Positions 16,236 through 24,689 of a stretch of DNA of 25,608 nt are shown here, piece after piece. The translations under genes and the position numbers were made by a program. Positions within the stretch are counted from its first letter, which is position 1; the number at the start of each line of letters is the position of its first letter. Source of the DNA: Methylobacterium sp. AMS5 (GTDB lineage: Bacteria; Pseudomonadota; Alphaproteobacteria; Rhizobiales; Beijerinckiaceae); assembly GCF_001542815.1 (NCBI RefSeq), contig NZ_CP006994.1:1-25608 (forward strand), written 5' to 3'. Under the pieces are notes generated by a model. It was given only the letters and a program-made list of their open reading frames with translations, made no database searches and had not been told where the DNA came from.

Positions 16236-17462
16236 ATGCGGGTTGTGGGATTGGACATCCACCGCGTTTTCGCCGAGGCGGTAATGCTGGAGAACGGCGC
16301 GGCCCGGCGTCTTGGTCGGATCGGCATGACGCGCGATCACCTGACGGCGTTCGCCAAGACGCTGACGCACGACGACCATGTCGTCGTGGAGGCGACCGGC
16401 AACGCCAGCGCGGTCGCGGAGGTGATCCGGCCGCATGTCGGTCGGGTGGTGATCGCCAACCCGCGCCAGGTGCGGCTGATCGCCGAGGCGCGGATCAAGA
16501 CCGACGTCATCGACGCGACCGTGCTGGCGCGGCTCTATGCCAGTGGCTTTCTGCCAGAGGTCTGGATCCCGGACGAGGCAACGCTTGCGCTCCGGCGCCA
16601 GGTCACACGCCGCACCCAGATCGTCCGGCAGCGGACGCGGCTGAAGACGATGGTGCAGTCGATCCTGCATGCGCATCTAGTGCCGCCCTGTCCCCACGCC
16701 GATCTGTTCGGGCCGCGGGGACGGACCTGGCTGCTGGCACAGCCGCTGCCCGGCGACGAGAGCGATGCCGTCGCCCGGCACCTGCGTGAGTACGACCGGC
16801 TGAGCGAGGACGTGAAGGTCGTCGAGCGTGAACTGGCGCGCGAGGCGCGCGCCGACGCGAACGTCACGCGGCTGATGACGATCCCAGGCATCGACCTGGT
16901 GGTCGCAGTCGGGCTGATCGCCGCCATCGGACCCGTGGCGCGGTTCGCCGGCCCGGATCGGCTCGTGGCCTATCTTGGGCTGAACCCGAGCGTGCATCAG
17001 TCCGGATCCGGCAAGCCACGGCATGGACGCATCACCAAGCAGGGGCGCAGCCACGCCCGCACGATGTTGGTCGAGGCGGCCTGGCAGGCCGTGCGGGGGC
17101 CCGGTCCACTGCGCGCCTTCTTCCAGCGCGTGTCGGCGCGGCGTGGGCCTCACGTCGCGGCCGTGGCGGTCTCACGCAAGCTGGCGGTGATCATCTGGCA
17201 CCTGCTCACGCGGGGCGAGGACTACGCTTGGGTGCGTCCGGCGCTCCACGCCAAGAAGCTGCGGGAACTGGAGCTGCGCTCGGGCGAGCCGGCACGGCGT
17301 GGTCAGCGCGGAACGGCCTACGCCTACAACCTGACCCGCGTCCGACAGGAGGAGCGGCGGCGTGTCGAGCAGGCGGAGGTCGCCTACCGACACCTGACCG
17401 AGGGCTGGAGCCGGCGTGGGCGACGCGTACCCACGGGCGCCGCAAAGGAGGAGCGACTCTGA
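16236..17462 (+). CDS. IS110-family DEDD recombinase (transposase)
   Basis: A 408-aa IS110 recombinase. The N-terminal RuvC-like DEDD domain starts MRVVGLDIHRVFAEAVMLEN, continues with VVVEATGNASAVAEVI, and carries the later acidic residues in IKTDVIDATVLARLY. A coiled-coil linker follows. The C-terminal Tnp_20 domain includes LMTIPGIDLVVAVGLIAAIG, FAGPDRLVAYLGLNPSVHQS and GKPRHGRITKQGRSHARTML, which holds the catalytic serine region. ATG 16236 has GAGGAG 8 nt upstream. The frame is intact, so the element may be active. A basic tail ends GAAKEERL. Confidence 0.95.
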   Translation: MRVVGLDIHRVFAEAVMLENGAARRLGRIGMTRDHLTAFAKTLTHDDHVVVEATGNASAVAEVIRPHVGRVVIANPRQVRLIAEARIKTDVIDATVLARLYASGFLPEVWIPDEATLALRRQVTRRTQIVRQRTRLKTMVQSILHAHLVPPCPHADLFGPRGRTWLLAQPLPGDESDAVARHLREYDRLSEDVKVVERELAREARADANVTRLMTIPGIDLVVAVGLIAAIGPVARFAGPDRLVAYLGLNPSVHQSGSGKPRHGRITKQGRSHARTMLVEAAWQAVRGPGPLRAFFQRVSARRGPHVAAVAVSRKLAVIIWHLLTRGEDYAWVRPALHAKKLRELELRSGEPARRGQRGTAYAYNLTRVRQEERRRVEQAEVAYRHLTEGWSRRGRRVPTGAAKEERL

Positions 17463-17573
17463 AGACGGCGCGGCCAGGCTTGCACCTCGAACCCGGCTCT
17501 TCGTCACACGGTCGCCCGTGGGCGGCAACAAAATAGTACGGATCGCAACAAAGGGACTGTTCAACCTCATCCG

Positions 17574-18282
17574 TGGTCCAGGGATGGTTCACCTTGGTTA
17601 GCCGGTGCTCGATGTCGTTCTCTGCGCAGACGCGGCCGAAGATGTGCGCGAAGGCATAGGTATCCTTCTTGCGGTTGGTGAACTGAATGCCGTTATCCGT
17701 CAGGACGATGTGGATGCGGTAGGGCACCGCCATGATCAGATCACGCAGGAACTGCGCCGCCTCCATCTTGCCAGCACTCTCGACAAGATGGACGAAGGCG
17801 AACTTGCTGGTACGGTCGATCGCCACGAACAGGTACAGCTTGCCCTCTTCGGTGCTGACCTGTGCGATATCGATATGGAAGTAGCCGATCGGATATTGCT
17901 TGAAGCGCTTCTTCTCGGGCTTGTCGCCTTCGACTTCCGGCAGGCGGCTGATGCCGTGCCGCTGCAGGCACCGGTGCAGGCTGGAGCGGGTCAGATGGGG
18001 GATCGTGGGCTGCAAACCGTAGAGGCAGTCGTCCAGCGGCAGCAGGGTATGCCGCCGGAAAGCGACGACGATCGCCTCCTCCTCCGGTGTCAGAACGGTC
18101 GAGCGCGGCTCCTTCGGACCCATGGCCGCGTCGGCCGTCGTCTCCCGATCACGCCACTTCTGGATCGTCGTCGGGCTGACGCCGTAGCGTTTAGCCGCCG
18201 CTCTCACGCTTTCTTGACGGAGCTGTATCGCGCGACGGACTGCCTCCGTCGTGCGGGCGCTGCCGTGAAGAATTTGGCCCAT
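17574..18282 (-). pseudogene. IS481 transposase, 5' part
   Basis: The N-terminal HTH is SVRAAAKRYGVSPTTIQKWR. The first catalytic aspartate lies in YPIGYFHIDIAQVSTEEG and the second in HIVLTDNGIQFTNRKK. Homology runs to RLTKVNHPWTTD at the IS110 junction, after which the frame enters IS110 DNA. Rejoined with 15993-15746 it gives 318 aa in one frame with a full DDE triad. It is inactive as it stands. Confidence 0.9.
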
Positions 18283-18338
18283 AGCGCATCCCTCGCCGCG
18301 TGATGCTCAATCGTACCACCACACCGAGGGATCAAACA

Positions 18339-18379
18339 TCTAGGTTCTGACCGCCGCCACGATCGTCTCCGTTCCGCAT
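18339..18379 (-). pseudogene. DUF6118 gene, 5' stub
   Basis: ATG 18379, preceded by GAGGAG just after the traA stop, opens MRNGDDRGGGQNL and then runs into the IS481 element. Codons join in frame with 15744 downwards (giving NLDPKFAEADAAD). This fixes the native start of the DUF6118 gene and shows it lay 11 bp behind traA, as part of the same transcript. Confidence 0.8.
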
Positions 18380-18390
18380 GCCGTCTCCTC

Positions 18391-21300
18391 TTACAGCCCC
18401 AAGCCGAGGCCCTGGCCGCGGCTGCGTGCCAGCTCCCATTGTCGTTCCTGCACGGTGAGCGCGATCCCCAGCTCCCTCCGACGCGGGCTCAACATCGCCA
18501 CCACCTCCGGATCGCGCTCCAGCGTCTCGCCCATCGCCCGGATCTCACCCTCGACCTCGGCCCGGGCCTCACGGTGCTGCAAGGCCGCGCGCTGCCCCTG
18601 CAGATCCTGCCAGCGCCGTACGAAGCGCTCCGCCCGCACCGATGGGTCGGCCAGCGCCGCGCGCTCCCGCTCCAGCCCGGCCGCGAGCCGCTCGACCCGC
18701 TCCGGGCCGGCGAGCCCCACCATCGCCCCCGTCGTCTCCGAATCATGCGTCAGCGCCGAGCGCAGCAGGGCGTGCGATCCCGGCCGCACCGCGTCCAGCG
18801 CTTCCCCCGCCGCCGCCAGCTCGCGCGTCTGCGCCTCTAGCACCGGCAGGCCCTCGCGCCTGTGCCGCTCGACGCTGCCGCTGGCGCGGGCGTAGCGGTC
18901 GAGCGCCGCCTCGAACGCCGACAGCGGTCGCAGACGCGCCGCCAGACGGTCGCGCTCCGCAACCGCGGCCGGCCGTTCCTCCACCCGCTCCGAGGCAGCC
19001 CGGCGGCCGGCATCGAGCTGCAGCCCGTCGAACATCCCCCGCTTGCGGGGGGCGGGCCTCTGCCCCTCCGGCTCGACCGGCGCACCGTGCCCGGACGCGG
19101 GTTGCCCGGTGGGCCTGCCACGCCCGAGCTTCAGCCCCGCGAACAAGCCGCGTCGTGGTTGCCGGGCCGCACCCGCCGCGCCCCGGTCGTGCACGGTCTC
19201 CGGATCGGACGGCGCCCCGAAGGGCTCCAGGGTCCGCACCTGCGCAGCATTGGGCTCCGCCCCTGGCTCCCTGCGGACTGCAATCCCGCTCCGGATGCCG
19301 AGCATCGCCGCGATCCCCCGCCGCTCGGCGAAGCCCTGCATCGCTCCCTCGGCGTCCGGCCCCGCCGCGTCCACCTCCGGGTAATCCAGCGTCGTCGCTT
19401 TCGCCCCCGAGCGCGACAGCCGCGCCTCCAGTCCACGATAAGCCGGCGACGCCCCCCCCTCGGCTTGGCTGTGGGTCCGCCCACCCTCACCGGCGGCCAA
19501 GCCCGCAAACTCCTCCGTCGAGGCATACAGCTGCACCGCGTCCCGGTGTCGGGTCATCGCCACGTAGGTCAGGTGCCGGTCCATCGTGCCCGAGGCCAGC
19601 ACGAACGCCCGGTCCACCGTCGCCCCTTGCGTCTTGTGGATCGTCGTCGCGTAGCCGTGGTCGATCGCCGGGTAGTCGGCCACCGGTACGCTCACCCGGC
19701 GCTCTTCCCCGTCCCGGCCGGCGCCGTCGAGCCGGGCCGTCAGTTGCCCGTCCTCGGCTCGCTCCACCGTGCCGAGCATCCCGTTCTTCACCCCGAGCGT
19801 CCGGCTGTTCTCCAGGAACACGATCCGGTCGCCGGGTGCGAACGCCCGCGCGCCGTCGTTGGTCTGATACGTCCGCTCCCCGGCCTCCTCGCCCCGGGCC
19901 AGCGCACCCCGCTCCTGGAGCGCGCCGCGGATCTCGGCGTTGAGCCCCCGCACGTCCGCCCGGCGGTGCGCCATCGCGACCTGCGTCCCCTCCGGCCGCG
20001 CCTCCCGGTCCGCGAGGTAGTCGCGCACCACCGCCCCGCGTGCCGCCTCGCCATTCGCGGCGAACACGATCGCACCGTGCGCGCGGTATGCGGCCAGACC
20101 CTCGTCCGTGCGGTGCGTGGCGAACGCCACCGACGCCGTCCGCTGCCAGCTCTCCCGCTGCCGGCGGATGTCCGACAGCTCCGCGTGCCCGATCCGCTCG
20201 GCGATCGCCCGGAACGGCGCCCCCGCCCCGATCGCCTGAAGCTGCTCGTGGTCGCCCACCAGCACCAGCTTCGCGCCCGCCCGCTCCGCCTCGGCCACGA
20301 ACCGCGCCAGCTGGCGCGAGCCCACCATCCCGGCCTCGTCGATCACCAGAACATCGCCCCGGCCGAGCCGCCCGTGCCCGTTGTCCCAGCCGAGCGACCA
20401 CGAGGCCAGCGTGCGGCTGGCGATGCCGGAACTCTCCTCCAACCCCTCCGACGCCTTGCCCGACAGGGCCGCCCCGTGCACCCGGTAGCCTTGGCGCTCC
20501 CACGCCTCTCGCGCCGCGGCCAGCATCGTGCTCTTGCCGGCTCCGGCGAACCCGACCACCGCCGCGATCCCCTCCGGTCCGGTGACGTGTCCGATCGCCC
20601 GTCGCTGTTCCGGCGACAGCCCGGCCGTGACGTCGCCCGTGCTCGCCCGGATCGCCGCATCCTGCTGCGCCAGCGCGCGCTCGACATGCCGCCGATCGGC
20701 GCGGTACCCCCGCGCCACGTGCATCCGCCCGGCCGCCTCTGCCATGCCGGTTTCCAGCGCCACCATCTCGCGCGTCACATACCGCGCCGGCTGCACCTCG
20801 CCCGTGCCCGGGTCCGTGCGCTCCGGCTGGAGTTCCACCAGCGCGGGCCAGGCCATCACCGCGGCGAACGCGTTCCGGAACGTCTGCGCGTCGCCGTCGA
20901 GATACCGGTGCAGCGTCCGCGCGATGTCCCGCCGGTCGAACACGCTTCTCTCCTCGGTGATGAGCGCGAGCACCGTATCTGGCCGCGCGCGGATCGCCGC
21001 CGCGTTGCGCTCCGCCGCCTCCGCATCGAGCCGGCCGCGTGTGACCTCCCGCCCGCGCCGTTCCATCCGGGTCGCGTGCACCCCCATGTGCTGCGTCGGC
21101 ACGATCTCCAGGCCGCGTTCGGCGTAGCTGCGACCGTCGATCCGCAGGTCGTGTCCCGCCCGCGCTAGATGCGCGTTTGCCATCTGCTCCCAGCTCCGGC
21201 GCAGCTCCACCAGTTGCACCGTCGTGCTCGGCAGGCCCTGTGCCGCCAATGCACGGTTCTCCAGTTCGCAATCGGCCTTCGCGCCCAGGCCCTCCGGCGT

Positions 21301-21744
21301 CACCCGCCGCGTCGTCGCGAGAAGGTGGGCGTGATGGTTGCGGGCGTCGGTCTCGCCATGCGGCGCGTGGATCGCCATATCCACCGCCACGCCGTAGCGA
21401 TCCGCGACCACCCCGGCGAACTCGCGTGCCAGCGCGACACGCGCCTCGGGCAACAGCTCATGTGGCAGCGCGATCTCGTATTCCCGCGCCACGCGGGCAT
21501 CCTTGCGCCTCTCCGCCGCCTCGGCCGCGTTCCACAGGGCCGAGCGGTCCTTGGCCCATTCCGCCTGCGCGCCCTCCGGCAGCACGATCTCGGTATGGGT
21601 GACCCCGTGCCGGCCGGTATAATCGTGCACCTGGCCGTCGCGCCGGTTCTCCATCCGCTCGGCACTGCGGTAGGCTGCCGACGCTACAGCCGAGCGGCCC
21701 GAGGCACGCGAGACCTGCTTCATGCTGAGATGGTAGATCGCCAA
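18391..21744 (-). CDS. traA: TraA, Ti-type conjugative relaxase-helicase
   Basis: This MOBQ relaxase nicks oriT and unwinds the transfer strand. The N-terminal MobA/MobL domain (AIYHLSMKQVSRASGRSAVA) contains the metal-binding histidine cluster ARNHHAHLLATTRRVT. The RecD/TraI-type helicase domain has Walker A GFAGAGKSTML (about residue 398), Walker B VLVIDEAGMVGSRQ, VLVGDHEQLQAIGAGAPF and the late motif GYATTIHKTQGATVDRAFV, then YVAMTRHRD. The C-terminal third is arginine/alanine-rich with two copies of an RGxFxGLxL motif. TTG 21744 is chosen because family proteins begin MAIYHLSMK; GGAGG lies 8 nt upstream. At 1117 aa it is full length and intact. Confidence 0.95.
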   Translation of the reverse strand: MAIYHLSMKQVSRASGRSAVASAAYRSAERMENRRDGQVHDYTGRHGVTHTEIVLPEGAQAEWAKDRSALWNAAEAAERRKDARVAREYEIALPHELLPEARVALAREFAGVVADRYGVAVDMAIHAPHGETDARNHHAHLLATTRRVTPEGLGAKADCELENRALAAQGLPSTTVQLVELRRSWEQMANAHLARAGHDLRIDGRSYAERGLEIVPTQHMGVHATRMERRGREVTRGRLDAEAAERNAAAIRARPDTVLALITEERSVFDRRDIARTLHRYLDGDAQTFRNAFAAVMAWPALVELQPERTDPGTGEVQPARYVTREMVALETGMAEAAGRMHVARGYRADRRHVERALAQQDAAIRASTGDVTAGLSPEQRRAIGHVTGPEGIAAVVGFAGAGKSTMLAAAREAWERQGYRVHGAALSGKASEGLEESSGIASRTLASWSLGWDNGHGRLGRGDVLVIDEAGMVGSRQLARFVAEAERAGAKLVLVGDHEQLQAIGAGAPFRAIAERIGHAELSDIRRQRESWQRTASVAFATHRTDEGLAAYRAHGAIVFAANGEAARGAVVRDYLADREARPEGTQVAMAHRRADVRGLNAEIRGALQERGALARGEEAGERTYQTNDGARAFAPGDRIVFLENSRTLGVKNGMLGTVERAEDGQLTARLDGAGRDGEERRVSVPVADYPAIDHGYATTIHKTQGATVDRAFVLASGTMDRHLTYVAMTRHRDAVQLYASTEEFAGLAAGEGGRTHSQAEGGASPAYRGLEARLSRSGAKATTLDYPEVDAAGPDAEGAMQGFAERRGIAAMLGIRSGIAVRREPGAEPNAAQVRTLEPFGAPSDPETVHDRGAAGAARQPRRGLFAGLKLGRGRPTGQPASGHGAPVEPEGQRPAPRKRGMFDGLQLDAGRRAASERVEERPAAVAERDRLAARLRPLSAFEAALDRYARASGSVERHRREGLPVLEAQTRELAAAGEALDAVRPGSHALLRSALTHDSETTGAMVGLAGPERVERLAAGLERERAALADPSVRAERFVRRWQDLQGQRAALQHREARAEVEGEIRAMGETLERDPEVVAMLSPRRRELGIALTVQERQWELARSRGQGLGLGL

Positions 21745-21784
21745 ACGGCCGCGCCTCCACGAGCTTGACCGTAACACCGCCCTG

Positions 21785-21816
21785 AGTTGCACAGCAACTC
21801 GTAAGTGCGCTCTTCC
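21785..21816 (+). other. oriT: oriT with RSF1010-type nick core
   Basis: A perfect 6-bp inverted repeat AGTTGC-ACA-GCAACT (21785-21799) is followed at once by CGTAAGTGCGCTCTTCC. RSF1010/MOBQ origins have an inverted repeat directly 5' of the core TAAGTGCG|CCCT, and here TAAGTGCG is identical (21802-21809). By analogy the nick would fall between 21809 and 21810. It lies 41 bp upstream of traA, the usual place. Confidence 0.85.
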
Positions 21817-21937
21817 GGTCTCCTTCGCTGCGCTCCCTCGTCCATCGGTGTGGCGCTCCGCGCCGGACCGAACCCTTGGTTGATTTCGGATCGAGCTCGG
21901 CTATTCTCCGCCGCCAAGCTCATGCCAGGAGAAGCCG

Positions 21938-22132
21938 GTGCGGCTCTCGATCCTGACCTTCATCGTCTTCACTCTGAACGGGGCGATCGACAGCAGACGC
22001 TACGATACGCTCGCGATCAGGGAGGTGCGTGAGGCCATCCAGGCCGGGACGATCTTCTCGTTCCTGAAGACCAAGATCGGTCACGACATCGATCTCTCCA
22101 TCTTCGCCGCAGATGCGGGCGCCGAGGCCTAA
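21938..22132 (+). CDS. Small hypothetical protein
   Basis: A 64-aa frame divergent from traA, starting at GTG 21938 with AGGAGA 4 nt upstream: MRLSILTFIVFTLNGAIDSR, then REVREAIQAGTIFSFLKTKI and ending FAADAGAEA. The hydrophobic opening could be a short signal or membrane segment, but it is weak. I recognise no family. A second tiny frame (22136-22267) begins 3 bp after its stop. Confidence 0.45.
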   Translation: MRLSILTFIVFTLNGAIDSRRYDTLAIREVREAIQAGTIFSFLKTKIGHDIDLSIFAADAGAEA

Positions 22133-22135
22133 CTG

Positions 22136-22267
22136 ATGGGCGAGTGGCAGGACATGGAAAACGCCGTCGACGCGCGGCGGAAGTTCGGGGTCGAGCATCG
22201 CGGTTTGCCGCTGCTCGTCGCCTTCCTGCTCGAAGGCATCCAGCGCCGTGCCAGGGCGGGAACCTGA
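22136..22267 (+). CDS. Small hypothetical protein (43 aa)
   Basis: ATG 22136 opens MGEWQDMENAVDARRKFGVE, then HRGLPLLVAFLLEGIQRRAR. It follows the previous small gene by 3 bp and ends 17 bp before the P-loop kinase start, so coupled translation is plausible. I find no recognisable family; it could be non-coding spacer. Confidence 0.3.
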   Translation: MGEWQDMENAVDARRKFGVEHRGLPLLVAFLLEGIQRRARAGT

Positions 22268-22284
22268 CGGCCTCGAACCGCCGT

Positions 22285-22743
22285 ATGATCATCGACCCCG
22301 ACCATTTCCTCGAAACGGCCGCCGGACGCCTCTGGACCCCGGAGCGCAATCTCCAGGCTTGGGCCACCGCCTTCGCCGTACTCGATGCTGCGCTCGCCGC
22401 GGCCGTTTCGCCCGCGGACGTCATCGTCGTGTGCGGGGTGCAGGGTTCGGGCAAGAGTACCTGGACCCGCACGACGGCGGGGGAGCGGCCGGCCGCGATC
22501 CTCTTCGATGCGGCCCTACCGGGCCGCCGACACCGTCGGCCCATCATCGAGGCGGCACGGCAGCATGGTGCCCGCGTGTCGGCCGTCTGGATCGACGTAC
22601 CGCTCGTCGTAGCCCTGAACCGGAACGCGGCCCGATCGCACGACAAGGCCGTGCCGGAAGCCAGCTTGCGTACTGTGTTCGAGCGCTTCGAGCCGCCCTC
22701 CCGCGAGGAGGGTTTCGACGAGATCCGCATCGTGCGACCGTGA
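22285..22743 (+). CDS. P-loop nucleotide kinase-like protein
   Basis: A 152-aa AAA/polynucleotide-kinase-like ATPase. Walker A is VIVVCGVQGSGKSTWTR, preceded by a helical lead (MIIDPDHFLETAAGRLWTPE). Later come VSAVWIDVPLVVALNRNAAR and the lid/ending VPEASLRTVFERFEPPSREE. The layout resembles small kinases of the Pnkp-kinase/zeta-toxin type, in which an aspartate or arginine in the lid would act on the acceptor. ATG 22285 fits the family length; the frame extends upstream with low-complexity arginine-rich sequence. It precedes the mobilisation-type gene and may be co-transcribed. The substrate is unknown. Confidence 0.7.
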   Translation: MIIDPDHFLETAAGRLWTPERNLQAWATAFAVLDAALAAAVSPADVIVVCGVQGSGKSTWTRTTAGERPAAILFDAALPGRRHRRPIIEAARQHGARVSAVWIDVPLVVALNRNAARSHDKAVPEASLRTVFERFEPPSREEGFDEIRIVRP

Positions 22744-22795
22744 CGTTCCAGGGCCGTCACGAACGCGATCCCGCAACCGACCGAACGGAGACCCC

Positions 22796-23137
22796 GTGGC
22801 CCGCAAGACGATCGAACAGCGCCTCGCCCAGCTCGATGCGCAACGTGCCGCTCTCAAGGCGCGCCAGTCCAAGCAGGACCGTGCCATCGACACCCGTCGC
22901 AAGGTCCTGCTCGGCGCCCTCGTTCTTCAGCGCCTGGAGGCGGGTCACGATCCCGCCTTCACCCAGCGCCTCACCGACTGGCTTCGCCGTGAGCTGCCGG
23001 GCTTCCTCACCCGCGAGGCCGACAAGGCGCTGTTCGTCGATCTGATCGGCCCGGAGACGATCCCGGAAGCGGCCTCCGTTCGCAGCGAGCCGGCGGCGAT
23101 CTCTCAGCCTTCGGGTGAGGCCGGCGAGGCCGCCTGA
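22796..23137 (+). CDS. Mobilisation / TraC-like accessory protein
   Basis: A 113-aa basic protein starting at GTG 22796 after GGAG. The N-terminal half is a charged coiled coil ([40 protein letters not shown]), followed by a helical domain ([20 protein letters not shown]). This pattern is found in small relaxosome proteins beside MOBQ relaxases (MobC/TraC-type). It would help TraA open oriT. The position on the leading side of oriT supports this, but the assignment is from pattern only. Its last 34 bp overlap the convergent ihfB-like gene. Confidence 0.65.
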   Translation: MARKTIEQRLAQLDAQRAALKARQSKQDRAIDTRRKVLLGALVLQRLEAGHDPAFTQRLTDWLRRELPGFLTREADKALFVDLIGPETIPEAASVRSEPAAISQPSGEAGEAA

Positions 23138-23454
23138 CGCGGCTCGCGATGGGGCGCTCGTGCAGCGACGCCTCCGGTCTCGCCCTGGAGCCTGAGACGC
23201 ATTTCCTTGCCCGACCGGAACACCGGAGCCGTCTTCGCCTCGACCGACACGGCCGCACCGCTGCGCGGGTTGCAGCCCTGTCGTGCCTGCCGATGCTTGA
23301 CCGAGAACGCCCCGCAGCCGCGCAGCTCGACCCGGTCGCCACGTTCCAGCGCCGCGGTGATCGTGTCGAGGATCGTGTTCACCACCTCCACGTCGCGGGC
23401 GTACAGGTGCGGGTTCTGCTCGGCGATGCGCAGGATCAGTTCGGACTTGATCAT
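23104..23454 (-). CDS. ihfB: Integration host factor beta-like DNA-bending protein
   Basis: A 116-aa HU/IHF-family protein: [60 protein letters not shown], then [20 protein letters not shown] and the closing EMRLRL. The NPRSG tip of the beta arm, with the intercalating proline, is present, as is GCGAFSV. A basic tail of about 20 residues extends beyond the normal IHF-beta end. ATG 23454 is chosen by homology. IHF bends DNA at origins, oriT and recombination sites; a plasmid-borne copy could serve the relaxosome or plasmid replication. Confidence 0.92.
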   Translation of the reverse strand: MIKSELILRIAEQNPHLYARDVEVVNTILDTITAALERGDRVELRGCGAFSVKHRQARQGCNPRSGAAVSVEAKTAPVFRSGKEMRLRLQGETGGVAARAPHREPRQAASPASPEG

Positions 23455-23837
23455 ACCGGTGTCCGAGCACGCCGGCCGACCCGCGGCAAGCCCGGTGCCG
23501 GCGCGGCAACCTGGGATCACCCGTCCACGCCATGCCGCTACGGTAGAGGGCCATTCTTCCGGCTCTCGACCGGAAGCTTTGGTCCGACGAGACGAAGGGC
23601 GTGGGGGCTGCAAGAACCCTTCGCCTCGCCGGTACTCCCCGGCGCGAACACCAGGGCCACGCTGGCATCTGGGGCAGGACCACGAACGGTCAAGCTTACC
23701 CGGATCGCACCCAATCAGCGGAAACGCCGACAGCCCGGCGCCGGTGATCAATCGGGTCGGTCCCAATGGATTCGGCTCCCTAAGGGTAGGGGCGCTTCAC
23801 TGCGGCCCGGACCGTACCGCATCGCCTGGGAGGCCCT
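23455..23837. other. Intergenic region between ihfB-like and phosphoesterase genes
   Basis: This is divergent promoter space. I see one 7-bp inverted repeat, CTTCCGG (23556-23562) and CCGGAAG (23570-23576). There is no convincing gene and no clear sigma70 boxes. Frames crossing it are in unlikely composition. Confidence 0.4.
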
Positions 23838-24602
23838 TTGGCCAAGCTCTGGATCCTGTCCGACCTCCACCTCGAGAGCCTGCCCTATCCGGACAACTTC
23901 CGCCCCGACCCGCCAGGCTTCGACGTGCTGGTGGCGGCCGGCGACATCTGGGAGGGCGATCCCGGCCGCGGTTTCGCGGTGCTGCGCCGGCTCGCCGGCG
24001 ACAAGCCGGTGGTGTTCGTGATGGGCAACCACGAGCACTGGAACGGCATCGTCGACGAGGATCTCGCCCTGGCACCCGTGCTCGCGGCCCGGGACGGCAT
24101 CACCCTGCTCAACGGCGGTTCTGCCAGCCTAGCCGGATGCCGCTTCATCGGCACCACCCTGTGGAGCGACTACCGGCTTGCCGGCGAGCTCGATCCCGCC
24201 ACGCCGACCGGCGAGCCGATCGACATCGCCCACGACGCGCACGGCGGCAGCCACCTCATCACCATCGGTGACGCCGCCGCCCTGCACCGCCGGGCCAGGG
24301 CCGCGCTGAGCGCGGAAATGGACGCGCATGACGGCACCCTGCCCCTGGTCGTGGTCACCCACCACGCCCCGCATCCGGACTGCATTGCGCCTGCACAGCG
24401 CGACACCTGGAACGCCGGCAACTCGGCTTCCGACCTGTCGGCGCTGACCGATTCCGGCCGCGCCGCCCTGTGGGTGCACGGGCACGTTCATCACAGCCTC
24501 GACCTGACCCGGCCCGGCGGCACGCGCCTCCTCTGCAATCCGGCCGGAGCCGGGTTCGCCAACCTCGCCTTCGACGAGAACCGGGTGATCGCGCTGGCCT
24601 GA
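23838..24602 (+). CDS. Calcineurin-like metallophosphoesterase
   Basis: A 254-aa binuclear metallophosphoesterase with all five blocks: DLHLE, GDIWEG, MGNHEHWN, VVTHHAPH and GHVHHS. The spacing and length match small cytosolic members acting on phosphoesters or nucleotides; there is no signal peptide. The start is TTG 23838 (MAKLWILSDLHLESL) with GGGAGG 4 nt upstream. The substrate cannot be inferred. It lies within the plasmid leading region, near a P-loop kinase at 22285. Confidence 0.93.
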   Translation: MAKLWILSDLHLESLPYPDNFRPDPPGFDVLVAAGDIWEGDPGRGFAVLRRLAGDKPVVFVMGNHEHWNGIVDEDLALAPVLAARDGITLLNGGSASLAGCRFIGTTLWSDYRLAGELDPATPTGEPIDIAHDAHGGSHLITIGDAAALHRRARAALSAEMDAHDGTLPLVVVTHHAPHPDCIAPAQRDTWNAGNSASDLSALTDSGRAALWVHGHVHHSLDLTRPGGTRLLCNPAGAGFANLAFDENRVIALA

Positions 24603-24689
24603 AACCGGCCAATCCGCGCGAGGCCGGCCGTTCGGCAAAGCGGACGCTCGCGCTCGCGCGCATGTCGCGCACGCATGGCCGCGACGGCT

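Larger units (their letters stand above)
15989..17573 (+). mobile_element. Intact IS110-family element
   Basis: The 5-bp word ATCCG occurs at both junctions (15989-15993 and 17569-17573), and deleting one copy plus the 1580-bp insert restores the IS481 transposase frame exactly. The element has a long left non-coding end (about 240 bp), one transposase gene and a 111-bp right end, with no terminal inverted repeats. This is the IS110-group layout. It inserted into the IS481 copy, so it is the younger of the two. Confidence 0.9.
15751..18338 (-). mobile_element. IS481-family element interrupted by IS110
   Basis: Imperfect inverted repeats begin TGTACGGTCCC at 15751 and, on the other strand, TGTTTGATCCC at 18338; both continue into TGTGGTG. 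Direct repeats TCTAG (15745-15749 and 18339-18343) flank it and match the NCTAGN target known for IS481. Subtracting the 1580-bp IS110 insert leaves 1008 bp, the normal size for this family. It sits inside the DUF6118 gene. Confidence 0.92.

Noticed and set aside
18862..21168. 768-codon plus-strand frame opposite traA
   Set aside because: Proline/arginine-rich antisense shadow of the relaxase-helicase gene; no motifs.
23149..24271. Overlapping plus-strand frames across the ihfB-like gene and the intergenic region
   Set aside because: No homology pattern, and they conflict with IHF and metallophosphoesterase coding.
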